From: Nitrososphaerota archaeon | GTDB taxonomy: Archaea; Thermoproteota; Nitrososphaeria; Nitrososphaerales; UBA183 | NCBI GenBank assembly: GCA_027886865.1 | Contig: JAPCJR010000002.1 | Coordinates: 89,795-153,794, forward strand | Direction: 5' to 3' | DNA length: 64,000 bases | Shown here: positions 17,392-25,827 of the stretch, piece after piece | How the letters are laid out: the number at the start of each line of letters is the position of its first letter | Position numbering within the stretch: the first letter of the stretch is position 1 | Notes under the pieces: generated by a model | Told to the model about the DNA's origin: nothing | What the model saw: only the letters and a program-made list of their open reading frames with translations | Database searches by the model: none | Made by a program: the position numbers and the translations under genes

Positions 17392-19365
17392 CTACTCTCC
17401 CTTGAACTCGGGCTCCTTCTTGGAGAGGAACGAGGTTATCCCTTCGTTCGCATCCTGCGTCGAAAGCAACAAAGCAAAGCTGCTCGCCTCGAAGTATTGC
17501 CCGAGGTCTGTCGGGACCTGTGTGGCGAGGTTGAGCGCTTGCTTCGCGAACTTGAGCGAAAGAGGCGCGCGCTTGGAGAGGTTCCTTGCAAACTCGTCGA
17601 CCCGTTGCTGAAACTCCTCGTTTGCAAAGACGCGGTCGACCAGGCCCGCCTGAAGAGCTTCGTCAGCGGGGAGCCGGGTCCCGAAATAGATCATCTCTCT
17701 GGCCTTCGCCAGGCCCACCAGTTTGATGAGACGCTGCGTCCCCCCGGCACCTGGGATTATCCCGAGGTTGGTCTCTGTCAGGCCTATTTGGCTCGATTTC
17801 GACGCCAGCCTGAAGTCGCACGCCAGAGCGAGCTCGCAACCGCCTCCAAAGGCGTATCCGTTGATTGCCGCTATCACGGGCTTGGGCAGCCTCTCGAAGG
17901 CGCTGAAGACCTCAAACATCCTTCGGGAAGCGTCGAACGCCTTCGATGGCGCGCCGAACCCGAAGCTCGTAATGTCGGCCCCCGCGCTGAAGGCCTTGCC
18001 TCCCTCCCCGCTCAAGACGAGCACCCTGACCGAGTCGTCAGCTGCGACCTCCCTCGCAACCGCTTCGAGCTCCTCGGTCATCTTTGGCGTGATCGTGTTA
18101 AGCCTGTGCGGCCTGTTGAGGGTTACCCACGCAATCGGCGGTGTCTTCTTTAGGACGACCTCCTCGAACCTCTTCTCGGAGCTCGAGTACTCGTAGAAGC
18201 CGCGGCCGGAAGAGACGCCGAGCTCGCCCTTCTTCACCATCTCCTCAAGCATCTGGTCGGGGGCGTAATCGCGTCCGTACATATCCTGCTTGGCCTTGAG
18301 GAAGACAACGACCCTGTCTATCCCCCATCGGTCGGCCATCTGGAGTATCCCCTCGGGGAAGCCGAGGCCTAGCTTGACTGAGAGGTCGAGGTCCTCCCTG
18401 CTGCAGACCTGGTTCCTGAGCAGCCAGGCGGCGGCGTTTACGGCCACCGAGAGGAACGAGAGGGGGTCTAACCTCTCTCCCGCTTCCTTGCCTATCTTCG
18501 GCCTGGAGGACCCCGCGTAGACATAGAAGCCCTCCCCGCTCTTCTTGCCCAGCTTCCCCTCTTCGAACTTCTCCTTGAAGAGCGGAGCGCCGAGTATGCT
18601 GCTGGGCTCGCGCGACTTCACGGCCTCGGCCGCTTTGTAGAGCACGTCTATCCCGGTGTAGTCCGCCAGCTCGAAGAGCCCCATCGGCAGCCCCGCCTTG
18701 TAGACGGCGGCGGAGTCTATCTCGGCGACCGTCGCCTCGTCCCTCGTGACCATCCAGGCGGCCTCGTTCAGCAGAGGTCCCAGTATCCTGTTGACGATGA
18801 AGCCGGGCACGTCCTTGTTGCACATGACGACCTGCTTGCCGAGCTGTCTCGCGAATCCCAAGGCGGCGTCGACGGTCTCCTGAGAGGTACCGCTGCCCCT
18901 GGTCACCTCGACGAGAGGCATCATCACCGGAGGATTGAAGAAGTGCAGCCCCACGAACCTTTCCGGCTTCCGCACGGAGGCCGCTATCTCGGTTATCGGA
19001 ATCGTGCTCGTGTTCGAGGCAAAGGTCCCCTTCTTGTTTATCTGGTCGAGCTGATAGAACAGGGCTTCCTTCGTGGCCAGCTCCTCCGGGACCGCCTCAA
19101 TCACCAGTTCGGCCCCCGCGAGCTCGTTCAGGTCGAGCGTCGGCCGTATCCGGCCCATGACCTCTGCGCCCTTCTCCTTGGTTATCGCCCCCTTCTCCAC
19201 AAGCTTGGAGACGCTCCATCTGATCTTCTCCACGCCAGCATCGAGAAACGACTGCTTGACGTCGTACAGCAACACGTCAAAGCCGGCAAGCCCCGCAACC
19301 TCTGCGATGCCGTGCCCCATCGTACCGGCACCCAGCACGCCTACACTCCGAACCTTGCTTGTCAA
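17392..19365 (-). CDS. Fused 3-hydroxyacyl-CoA dehydrogenase / enoyl-CoA hydratase
   Basis: A 657-residue two-domain enzyme. Residues 1-290 form the NAD-dependent dehydrogenase (SVGVLGAGTMGHGIAEVA, SNTSTIPITEI, GLHFFNPPVMMPLVEV), a second C-terminal dehydrogenase segment follows to about 385, and residues 400-657 are a crotonase (NRPHRLNTI, oxyanion AGADITSFG, GGGCELALACDF, GIIPGAGGTQRL with the catalytic Glu pair). The order, dehydrogenase first, matches the archaeal crotonyl-CoA hydratase/(S)-3-hydroxybutyryl-CoA dehydrogenase and is opposite to bacterial FadB. The TTG at 19365 directly precedes the Rossmann strand; earlier in-frame codons add an unrelated basic stretch. Confidence 0.92.
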   Translation of the reverse strand: MTSKVRSVGVLGAGTMGHGIAEVAGLAGFDVLLYDVKQSFLDAGVEKIRWSVSKLVEKGAITKEKGAEVMGRIRPTLDLNELAGAELVIEAVPEELATKEALFYQLDQINKKGTFASNTSTIPITEIAASVRKPERFVGLHFFNPPVMMPLVEVTRGSGTSQETVDAALGFARQLGKQVVMCNKDVPGFIVNRILGPLLNEAAWMVTRDEATVAEIDSAAVYKAGLPMGLFELADYTGIDVLYKAAEAVKSREPSSILGAPLFKEKFEEGKLGKKSGEGFYVYAGSSRPKIGKEAGERLDPLSFLSVAVNAAAWLLRNQVCSREDLDLSVKLGLGFPEGILQMADRWGIDRVVVFLKAKQDMYGRDYAPDQMLEEMVKKGELGVSSGRGFYEYSSSEKRFEEVVLKKTPPIAWVTLNRPHRLNTITPKMTEELEAVAREVAADDSVRVLVLSGEGGKAFSAGADITSFGFGAPSKAFDASRRMFEVFSAFERLPKPVIAAINGYAFGGGCELALACDFRLASKSSQIGLTETNLGIIPGAGGTQRLIKLVGLAKAREMIYFGTRLPADEALQAGLVDRVFANEEFQQRVDEFARNLSKRAPLSLKFAKQALNLATQVPTDLGQYFEASSFALLLSTQDANEGITSFLSKKEPEFKGE

Positions 19366-19895
19366 TCTGAGACCCCACTTCGAGGGCCTCGGGGTTTGTA
19401 AAGATGACCTATGCGACTGATACGGGAAAGTTCCCTTCGAGAGATAGCGCGGCACGATGTATATGGCCGCGCATAAAGCCTAAAAGAAGCAAGAATTCAA
19501 TGACGAAAGACGATGAGGTTAACGCCGTCCCAGTCTTAGCCCTGGATAGCTCCAAGGGCAGATGAAGAACTCGCGACGATACTGAGTCAAATAAAACAAG
19601 CAGAGCCGAGTTGGGCATCCTTCTCGGCGCTCAGCTTGTAAGACTTGCATGTCCTGGTAAATCAGACAGACGCCTCTTCCGGCATTTCTCACCCTGCTTG
19701 CTCTGCGCTCCGGATTCCTTGGAGTTCCCTTGCACAGTTCCTTCGCTTCTCTCACAATGGACGCATTCCGAAGCCTGGCAGGGACTTCGAAAGCGGAGAA
19801 GGCTTCACAGAAATCCTCGGCGAGATTACATTCCCTCCGCTCGACAGAGTCGATAATCCGAAAGTATTCAAGCGACCGCGCAGACGACCACAAGA
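19366..19895. other. 530-bp intergenic stretch without a convincing gene
   Basis: This is the only gap above 300 bases. Base composition is clearly less GC-rich than the flanking genes. It holds no ORF with recognisable domains; a 124-codon minus-strand frame (19519-19893) has no family features. A hairpin with GCCGAG arms lies at 19605-19628. A TATA-like AAAGTATTC near 19862-19870 may serve the small RHH gene at 19896. A non-coding RNA is possible but not supported by any recognised motif. Confidence 0.5.
19605..19628. other. Short inverted repeat (hairpin candidate)
   Basis: GCCGAG at 19605-19610 and CTCGGC at 19623-19628 form a 6-bp stem with a 12-base loop in the intergenic stretch. No poly-T follows, so a terminator role is not obvious. 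Confidence 0.3.
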
Positions 19896-20084
19896 ATGCT
19901 CGTAATCAAGGACGTCAAGGTCCACGATGACACCCACAAAGTATTGAAGCTGCTCAAGGCTCAGAACCGCAGCAAGAGCATGGACGAGGTGATCAGGGAG
20001 CTGGTCAAGAAGGGCACGGGCAAGAGCATCGAGCAGTATTCATCCCAGAAGAAGAACTCGAAACTGACCGCGTTCTTGAAGTAG
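19896..20084 (+). CDS. VapB-like ribbon-helix-helix antitoxin-type protein
   Basis: A 62-residue protein: a short N-terminal strand (LVIKDVKVHDDTHK) followed by two helices (VLKLLKAQNRSKSMDEVIRE, LVKKG), the form of archaeal VapB-family antitoxins and small RHH regulators. No PIN-domain toxin gene follows; the next small gene does not resemble one. It is therefore either an orphan antitoxin or a stand-alone regulator. ATG at 19896. Confidence 0.6.
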   Translation: MLVIKDVKVHDDTHKVLKLLKAQNRSKSMDEVIRELVKKGTGKSIEQYSSQKKNSKLTAFLK

Positions 20085-20093
20085 TCGCAAGAC

Positions 20094-20104
20094 AAAAATA
20101 CAAA
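20094..20104 (+). promoter_or_regulatory. TATA-like box for the 48-residue protein gene
   Basis: AAAAATACAAA, centred 27 bases before the ATG at 20126, consistent with a leaderless transcript. Confidence 0.5.
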
Positions 20105-20125
20105 GAATCGGGGCCATCCAACCCG

Positions 20126-20272
20126 ATGGCCAAATTCGACAGCATCGTCGAGAAGAAACTGCTCACCGTCACCGAGAAAGAAACCGAGATCACTTTGGTC
20201 TTCGAGGACAACAGGTTCCTCTTCGTCTCCGTCAAGGACGGAAAGCTGGTCTGCGAGAGCGTACCAGAGTAG
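20126..20272 (+). CDS. 48-residue protein of unknown function
   Basis: Translates as MAKFDSIVEKKLLTVTEKE followed by TEITLVFEDNRFLFVSVKDG and KLVCESVPE. The alternating hydrophobic pattern predicts a small all-beta or strand-rich fold, with no cysteines apart from one near the end and no membrane segment. Support for being real: a well-placed TATA-like box, third-position GC bias as in neighbouring genes, and a clean ATG. I do not recognise the family. Confidence 0.6.
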   Translation: MAKFDSIVEKKLLTVTEKETEITLVFEDNRFLFVSVKDGKLVCESVPE

Positions 20273-20357
20273 ACCGAAAGCAAGACGTCGGTCCTTCGCG
20301 CGGACCTATCCGCTCGGGGAATCGCGAGCTTGTCTGATTGGAATTCTTGTGCGTGCC

Positions 20358-20963
20358 TTACTGCTGCATGTCGATTCCGTCTTCCTTGATCCCGGACTTG
20401 TCGATCGTGAGTATGTCTATGCCGTTTCCGCTCATAGAGTCGCGAGCGATCGCGGCGCGTATTGATGCGATGAGCAGCTCCCTCGCGTCCTTCGCCGAGA
20501 GCGATGGCGTGAAGCCTTCCTCAAGCACGCCGATGGCCATCTCTGAGCCCGTCCCGATGGCAGCGTACTCGTCGGCGATCAGGCTGCCGAGAGGGTCCAG
20601 GACCCACACCTTCGGCTTTCCGTCCAAGCCTCCCAGTATCACCTGGGTGATGAACGGGGCGTACCGCGCTTCGAACATCATGACCGAGGTGAGCTTGGCC
20701 ACGGCTCCCGGTCTCAGGCTCCGCTTTACCTCCAGCTCCTTGAGCTTCGTGTAGACAGCCACCTGCCTTACAAGGTTCTGCATGTCGGCGACCATGCCCG
20801 CGCAGACCGCCCCGGTATTGTCGGTGACCTTGAAGACCTTCCTGCCGCTCTTGCTCAGGACGTAATTTCCTAGTGTAATCCTCCTCTCGGCCCCCAGTAT
20901 CACTCCGTCCTTGTACGTGATACCCACCGCGGTGGCCCCTGGCATGTAAGCGTCGTAGGACAA
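20358..20963 (-). CDS. psmB: Proteasome beta subunit without the catalytic threonine
   Basis: 20S proteasome beta-type subunit of 201 residues. Active subunits are processed between Gly and Thr1 in GTTTVG; here the same place reads PGATAVGI, with Ala10 where Thr1 should be and Glu for the usual Asp17 (LGAERR). The Lys33 region (KSGRKVFKV) and the GTGSEMAIGVLE and DKSGI blocks are kept, so the fold is intact but proteolysis should not be. Some Crenarchaeota pair such an inactive beta with an active one; the active partner is at 25828-26484. TTG start at 20963. Confidence 0.88.
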   Translation of the reverse strand: MSYDAYMPGATAVGITYKDGVILGAERRITLGNYVLSKSGRKVFKVTDNTGAVCAGMVADMQNLVRQVAVYTKLKELEVKRSLRPGAVAKLTSVMMFEARYAPFITQVILGGLDGKPKVWVLDPLGSLIADEYAAIGTGSEMAIGVLEEGFTPSLSAKDARELLIASIRAAIARDSMSGNGIDILTIDKSGIKEDGIDMQQ

Positions 20964-20999
20964 TCTAATCTGCGGAACCCCAGCCGCCCCGGCACCTTA

Positions 21000-22046
21000 T
21001 TAGCTATTTTGCTGTGGAGGCCTGACGGATATCAGGTAGGTCCCATCCCGAGCCTCGGTCGAATACTCCGCGGGGATGAACTGCCTCGCCACATGGAGAC
21101 TGGTCCGGAGATGTCCGCTTATCTCCGGAGTCAGGAGGGCGGAGGGTCCGTCCGCGAGGAAGAGGAGCGGGGAGAGCATGTCTGCCAGGTGCGGGTCGAC
21201 GCAGGCCTTTGTGTTGTAGCCCCTTGCGAACCTCAGCCCCGCCTCGGAGCCGACACGGAGGGCTGGTTTGCCGCGAGCCCCTATGGAATCGGCACCCATG
21301 AAGCAGGAACTGTCAACGGCGCTCACTAGGATGGAGCTCCCGGGCGAAGACGACTCCTCCACCCGCACCGACTTGACCGTCGGATAGAGCCCGTTCCGCT
21401 CGAGCTGCGACACCGCCGACGTCAGCTGCTGCTCGGCGACCCTTTCGGGCAGCATCCCAGCTCTGCTGACCACCGAGATGGGAGGGTCCTCTTTTCGGGA
21501 GTCCAAACGAACGGCGGCTACCTTCTTGCAGGACTCGATGTGGACCCTGACCTTCCCTCCGCCGCTCGGATAGTAGCCCCTGCGGAGGACGTCCAGCGTG
21601 AAGACCACGCCGAGCCGCCTTAGGCTCTCGGAGAATACCACCGAGAAATAGTCGCAGGTCGGGCTCCAGGGAACGTCGGTGCCCCCTATGAGCTCGAGGT
21701 CGAGAGACGAGCCGGACAGGGAGATCGCAGGGACGATCGCCTGGAGCGCCAAGGTTACGCTCGCGGCGGTGCCCATGTCGACCGACATCGACCTGCTCTC
21801 AGGCTTCCCCGGGGAGAACGTGAACTCGGTCGAGCCGATCTCGCCACCCGTGAGAGTCCCTCCGCATATCTCCCTGAGAATCCTGAGGGTCGTTGCGTGT
21901 TGCGGTCTCAGCCCCGGTATCCTCCTCCCGGCCCTGACACGGGTGACCCGGATCGGACGGTCGAGGATTACCGCGAAGGAGGTCGCTATCCTGATTGTTT
22001 GGCCCCCTCCCTCGCCGAATGAGCCGTCTATCTCAAGAAACGACAA
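21000..22046 (-). CDS. rtcA: RNA 3'-terminal phosphate cyclase
   Basis: Converts RNA 3'-phosphate ends to 2',3'-cyclic phosphates using ATP. The 348 residues begin with the signature EIDGSFGEGGGQTIR and include GLRPQHATTLRIL; the adenylylated His is probably in ACVDPHLADML near residue 310. TTG start at 22046. RtcB and archease, the RNA ligase side of the same RNA-end chemistry, are encoded 15 kb away rather than in an operon with it. Confidence 0.94.
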   Translation of the reverse strand: MSFLEIDGSFGEGGGQTIRIATSFAVILDRPIRVTRVRAGRRIPGLRPQHATTLRILREICGGTLTGGEIGSTEFTFSPGKPESRSMSVDMGTAASVTLALQAIVPAISLSGSSLDLELIGGTDVPWSPTCDYFSVVFSESLRRLGVVFTLDVLRRGYYPSGGGKVRVHIESCKKVAAVRLDSRKEDPPISVVSRAGMLPERVAEQQLTSAVSQLERNGLYPTVKSVRVEESSSPGSSILVSAVDSSCFMGADSIGARGKPALRVGSEAGLRFARGYNTKACVDPHLADMLSPLLFLADGPSALLTPEISGHLRTSLHVARQFIPAEYSTEARDGTYLISVRPPQQNS

Positions 22047-22096
22047 TTCTAGACCTCAAAAGCAAACGCTGTGAGCCGCACCAGCCCGAATACGGC

Positions 22097-22104
22097 TTAA
22101 ATAC
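22097..22104 (+). promoter_or_regulatory. TATA-like box for nadM
   Basis: TTAAATAC centred 27 bases before the ATG at 22128; it favours that ATG over the GTG at 22119. Confidence 0.55.
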
Positions 22105-22127
22105 TCAACGAAAGCCGCGTGAATTTG

Positions 22128-22664
22128 ATGCCGAAGAAAGGGGTCGGACTGTTCGTAGGTAGGTTTCAACCATTCCACAGCGGCCACCTCGCGGCCGTCA
22201 AGTACGCCTTGAAACGGGTCGACTACCTCTACATCGTGGTGGGCAGCGCGCAGCGGAGCCACGAGCGCGACAACCCCTTCACGGCTGGGGAGAGGATAAT
22301 GATGATCAAGGCGGCCCTCGACGAGGCCAAGGTCGATGGGCGTCGCTGGATGCTCATCCCCGTGCACGACGCAGAGTCGCACTCTGTTTGGACCGCGACG
22401 CTGAGGTCCACCGTGCCTAAGTTCGACATTGTGTTCTCCAACGACACGCTGACGATAAGGTTGCTGAAGGAGGAGGGCATAGACGTGGTACCAATCCCAT
22501 ACCTGAACCGGAGCGAGTACTCCGCGACAAACGTCCGGACAAGGATACTCGAGAGGAGGGATTGGGAGAAGCTCGTCCCGCCGGCGGTTGCGAGACTGGT
22601 CAAGGACCTTGACGGGGTGGGCAGGGTCAGAAGCATGATAAACAAGGATACGGAGGCGGCGTAA
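22128..22664 (+). CDS. nadM: Archaeal nicotinamide-nucleotide adenylyltransferase
   Basis: Makes NAD from NMN and ATP. The 178 residues contain the nucleotidyltransferase motif GRFQPFHSGH near the N-terminus and the second motif ATNVRTRI near residue 140, which replaces the ISSTxIR of other families and fits archaeal NadM. The length is typical. It is followed two bases later by the aminotransferase gene. Confidence 0.94.
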   Translation: MPKKGVGLFVGRFQPFHSGHLAAVKYALKRVDYLYIVVGSAQRSHERDNPFTAGERIMMIKAALDEAKVDGRRWMLIPVHDAESHSVWTATLRSTVPKFDIVFSNDTLTIRLLKEEGIDVVPIPYLNRSEYSATNVRTRILERRDWEKLVPPAVARLVKDLDGVGRVRSMINKDTEAA

Positions 22665-22666
22665 GA

Positions 22667-23812
22667 ATGGACTATCCACCGAGCAAGCTGCTGATGCTGC
22701 CGGGCCCGACGAACGTGCCCGACAGGGTCAACCACGCGATGATAAGGTCGATGATTAACCACAGAGGCGAGACGTTCACGCGCGTGCTCAAGGGAGTGAC
22801 GGAGAAATCCCGGGCGCTATTCCAGACGGAGGGCGACCCGATAATTCTTACAGCCTCAGGGACGGGCGGAGTCGAGGCGGCGGTCTGGAACATCGTCCGT
22901 CCCGGGGACAAGGTGGTCATCCCCGTTTGCGGCGAGTTCGGGAGCAGACTCGCGGAGGTGATCGAGCTGGCTGGCGGAGAGACGGTCAGGGTGACGTCCG
23001 AGCCGGGCACCGTGCCCTCGATAGAGGCGGTCGAGGAGGCGGTGCGGAAGACGCCCAACCTGAAGGCGGTCTACACAGTACACAACGAGACCAGCGGAGG
23101 CACCGCCATCCCGTACGTAGAACGGCTGGCGAAGGTGACCGCAGACGCGGGCGCGTTCTTCGTCGTTGATGCAATATCGAGCCTCGGCGGCTACGCGCTG
23201 CCGGTCGACCGGTGGGGGATAGACATCTGCGTGACCGGCAGCCAGAAGTGCCTCGCCGCCCCTCCGGGGCTCGCGCTTCTCTCGGTAAGCAAGAAGGCCG
23301 CCGATTTCGTGAGGAAGAGCCCTCCGAAGGTTAGGTATTTCGACCTCGGCAGGCAGATGGATTTCCTCGCGCACGGGGAGACGCCGTTCACTCCTGCGGT
23401 GTCCCTCTACTACGCCCTCGACGAGGCGCTCAACTGGCTCATTGAGGAGGGACTGGATAAGAGGGTCGAGCGGCACGCCCTCCACGCCCGGACGCTCTAT
23501 TCACTGCTGGGAGCGATGGGCCTGAAGGGTCTCGCAGAGGAGAAGGTCAGGTCCAATACGGTCGTCGCCGGGTTCTACCCCCCGGGGATCGACGACAAGG
23601 TCTTCAGGAAAAAGCTCAGCGACGAGCACGACCTGGTCATCGGGGCGGGGGTGGGCGGCATGAAGGGGAAGGTGTTCAGAATAGGGAGCATGGGAAACGT
23701 GAGCTCTGCCCACGTGAACAGGACCGCCACAGCGATGGCGCTAACATTCCAGAAGATGGGCTATCCGGTCGACCTGGGAAGGATAGCTTCCGTGCTTGGG
23801 ACGGCCAGTTAA
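22667..23812 (+). CDS. Class V aminotransferase (serine-pyruvate / alanine-glyoxylate type)
   Basis: PLP-dependent enzyme of 381 residues with the class V start LLMLPGPTNVPDRV, TASGTGGVEAAVWN, the HNETSGG turn, VVDAISSLGG and the PLP-binding Lys in TGSQKCLAAPPGL. Probable substrates are serine or alanine with glyoxylate or pyruvate. It is separated by two bases from nadM, so the two are probably cotranscribed, although no direct metabolic link is evident. Confidence 0.88.
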   Translation: MDYPPSKLLMLPGPTNVPDRVNHAMIRSMINHRGETFTRVLKGVTEKSRALFQTEGDPIILTASGTGGVEAAVWNIVRPGDKVVIPVCGEFGSRLAEVIELAGGETVRVTSEPGTVPSIEAVEEAVRKTPNLKAVYTVHNETSGGTAIPYVERLAKVTADAGAFFVVDAISSLGGYALPVDRWGIDICVTGSQKCLAAPPGLALLSVSKKAADFVRKSPPKVRYFDLGRQMDFLAHGETPFTPAVSLYYALDEALNWLIEEGLDKRVERHALHARTLYSLLGAMGLKGLAEEKVRSNTVVAGFYPPGIDDKVFRKKLSDEHDLVIGAGVGGMKGKVFRIGSMGNVSSAHVNRTATAMALTFQKMGYPVDLGRIASVLGTAS

Positions 23813-23854
23813 GCATTTAAAGGAAGACGGAACCCCGGTCGCGCTCCACAACAA

Positions 23855-24646
23855 ATGTCGTTCGAGAAAGGCACCCTGATTTACGTGAACTATACGGCCA
23901 AGGTGAAGGACACCGGAGAGGCCATCGAGAGTACCGTCGAGGAAGAGGCAAAGAAGCTCAACATCTACGACCCCGAAAGGAGATATGAAGCAAGGCTCGT
24001 CTCCGTGGGAGAGGACTGGGTGCTGAAGGGGCTCGACGAGGAGATCGCCAAGATGGGCACGGGCGAGCGCAAGACAGTGGAGCTGATCCCGGAGAAGGCG
24101 TGGGGTGAAAGAGACCCGACCTTGCTCAGAATGATCCCAATCAGAAAGTTCGGCGAGAAGGGCGACGAGATGAGGGTGGGGGACGTCGTCGAAGTCGACA
24201 ATCGCCTGGGCGTGGTGAGGTTCATCGGTTCGGGCAGAGCGCAGGTTGATTTCAACCACCGCCTGGCGGGGAAGACCCTCGTCTACGACGTCGAAGTCAT
24301 CAGCGAGGTCGAGACCGAAGAGCAGAAAATCCGCTCGCTCATCAAGAGAAGGTTCCCGGGCGAGATCGGCGACAAGGTCGAGTTCACTCACAAGACAGGA
24401 GACGTGACCATCGAGATTCCAGAGGAGGCGTTCATGGCGGAGGGTCTGCAGGTGATCAAGCGCGGCGTCTCCAACGACGTTACGCACTTCCTACCGACAG
24501 TGAAGAAGGTCACGTTCAAGGAGGTCTACGCCAAGAAGGACGCGGCGAAGACCGCCGAGAAGGCAGCCGAGCCCGTAGAAGAAGGGAAGGAAGAGCAGGC
24601 CAAGGAAGAAGCGTCCATGCCAGAAGAGCCAGAGCAGAAAGCCTAG
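23855..24646 (+). CDS. FKBP-type peptidyl-prolyl isomerase, long archaeal form
   Basis: A 263-residue SlyD-like isomerase and chaperone. The FKBP part starts KGTLIYVNYTAKVKDTGEAI and includes the insert-in-flap region around GERDPTLLRMIPIRKF, then GRAQVDFNHRLAGKTLVYDVEV closing the FKBP fold (quoted in parts). Residues 145-225 form an extra C-terminal domain, and the last 35 residues are a Lys/Glu/Ala-rich tail of low complexity. It acts in the cytoplasm on folding proteins. Its stop codon shares CTAG with the convergent egsA. Confidence 0.93.
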   Translation: MSFEKGTLIYVNYTAKVKDTGEAIESTVEEEAKKLNIYDPERRYEARLVSVGEDWVLKGLDEEIAKMGTGERKTVELIPEKAWGERDPTLLRMIPIRKFGEKGDEMRVGDVVEVDNRLGVVRFIGSGRAQVDFNHRLAGKTLVYDVEVISEVETEEQKIRSLIKRRFPGEIGDKVEFTHKTGDVTIEIPEEAFMAEGLQVIKRGVSNDVTHFLPTVKKVTFKEVYAKKDAAKTAEKAAEPVEEGKEEQAKEEASMPEEPEQKA

Positions 24647-25680
24647 ATCACGCCGGTCTCTTCGGCCAGTTCTCTGGCCTTCGTGACGTCCAGGTTCGCT
24701 TCCGAGAGGATGGTGTACCTGTCGGGTCGTATGGAGGCTGCCTCCACCAGCGCTTCCACCACCTGGTCGTCCGTCACTTCAATCTCCTTGGCCTTTGTGG
24801 GGGCCCTGACGTCCTTGAGGGCCTTCCTGACCGCCTGCCAGTCGAGGCCCTGCATCTTGGCGGAGAGTATCGTCCCGATTCCGCACTTCTCTCCATGCAG
24901 CCCCCTCCCCGGGGCGATGACGTCCAGGGCGTGGCTGAATAGATGCTCGGAGCCGCTGCAGGGGCGGCTCGTCCCGGCGATCCCGGCGGCGACGCCGGTG
25001 CTTATGAGCGCCTCCACGAGGTCCCTTACGGCAGACTTGTCCGCCCGACCCATCCTCCTGGAGTTGTCGATTACCATCCGGGCGCTCATCATGGCGAGGC
25101 TCGCCGCGTACTCCCCGTAGTACTCGCCGGTGGCGTCGTGACTGAGCTGCCAGTCCCTGACGGCGGTCAGCTTCGCCACAAGGTCCCCGCAGCCGGCAGC
25201 GAAGAGCCTGGGAGGAGCGGCGGCGATGACGTCAACGTCCGCCAGGATCCCCACGGGCGGTTTGGCCTTTATGGAATAATGCTTCGTCGTGCCGCGAATC
25301 GAGGCGAACGGGCTCGCGATACCATCATGGGAGGCACTGGTGGGGACCGAGAAGAAGGGTACCTTGAGCTTCGAGGCGGCGAGCTTCCCGACGTCGACGC
25401 TCTTGCCACCTCCGAGCCCGATTATGCAGCGTGCGTCCCGGGAGACCTTCATCACCGAGTGGACGTTCTTCATGTCCGAAGAGACCACGTCGACCCAGCC
25501 CACGCGCCCGGTCACGGAAGAGGCCACCATCTCGCGGACCCTCTCCTGCACGTTGGTCCCCGATGCGACGATTATCTTGGCGGTCTTGGGCATCTCGATG
25601 AAGGCGCCCAGCCTGCCGATGACGTCGTCCCCGATCAGGATCCTCTGGGGCAACTCCATCAGGTGGAAACGGGAGGGCAC
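24643..25680 (-). CDS. egsA: sn-Glycerol-1-phosphate dehydrogenase
   Basis: Makes the glycerol-1-phosphate backbone of archaeal membrane lipids from dihydroxyacetone phosphate. The 345 residues show GLGGGKSVDVGKLAA, FFSVPTSASHDGIASP, zinc ligands in CGDLVAKL and SGSEHLFSHAL, and LHGEKCGIG. The GTG at 25680 lies 26 bases after a TATA-like box, supporting a leaderless start. This gene is the clearest single marker that the organism is an archaeon. Confidence 0.96.
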   Translation of the reverse strand: MPSRFHLMELPQRILIGDDVIGRLGAFIEMPKTAKIIVASGTNVQERVREMVASSVTGRVGWVDVVSSDMKNVHSVMKVSRDARCIIGLGGGKSVDVGKLAASKLKVPFFSVPTSASHDGIASPFASIRGTTKHYSIKAKPPVGILADVDVIAAAPPRLFAAGCGDLVAKLTAVRDWQLSHDATGEYYGEYAASLAMMSARMVIDNSRRMGRADKSAVRDLVEALISTGVAAGIAGTSRPCSGSEHLFSHALDVIAPGRGLHGEKCGIGTILSAKMQGLDWQAVRKALKDVRAPTKAKEIEVTDDQVVEALVEAASIRPDRYTILSEANLDVTKARELAEETGVI

Positions 25681-25702
25681 GCGTCGGCGCGCTGGGTCTT
25701 GA

Positions 25703-25709
25703 GATATAA
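25703..25709 (-). promoter_or_regulatory. TATA-like box for egsA
   Basis: TTATATC on the minus strand (in CTTATATCTC), centred 26 bases before the GTG at 25680. Confidence 0.55.
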
Positions 25710-25827
25710 GCTTCGTTCGGGCTGACTTGGACGCGAATCAATGAAAAGGTTAATTAAGCGACCTGCGTCCAGGAGTTTCGTTCCTTCGGGGACGACCTGC
25801 CGGATTATAGTGCGAACGTGAATCAAA

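Noticed and set aside
19500..19600. Possible C/D-box small RNA (GATGA-like and CTGA-like words)
   Set aside because: The C and C' boxes do not match RTGATGA and no clear D' box exists at the right distance.
19519..19893. 124-codon minus-strand ORF in the intergenic stretch
   Set aside because: No domain, unusual composition and no promoter or coupling; likely chance.
19896..20272. VapBC toxin-antitoxin pair
   Set aside because: The first protein looks VapB-like, but the following 48-residue product is far too short for a PIN-domain toxin and lacks its acidic residues.
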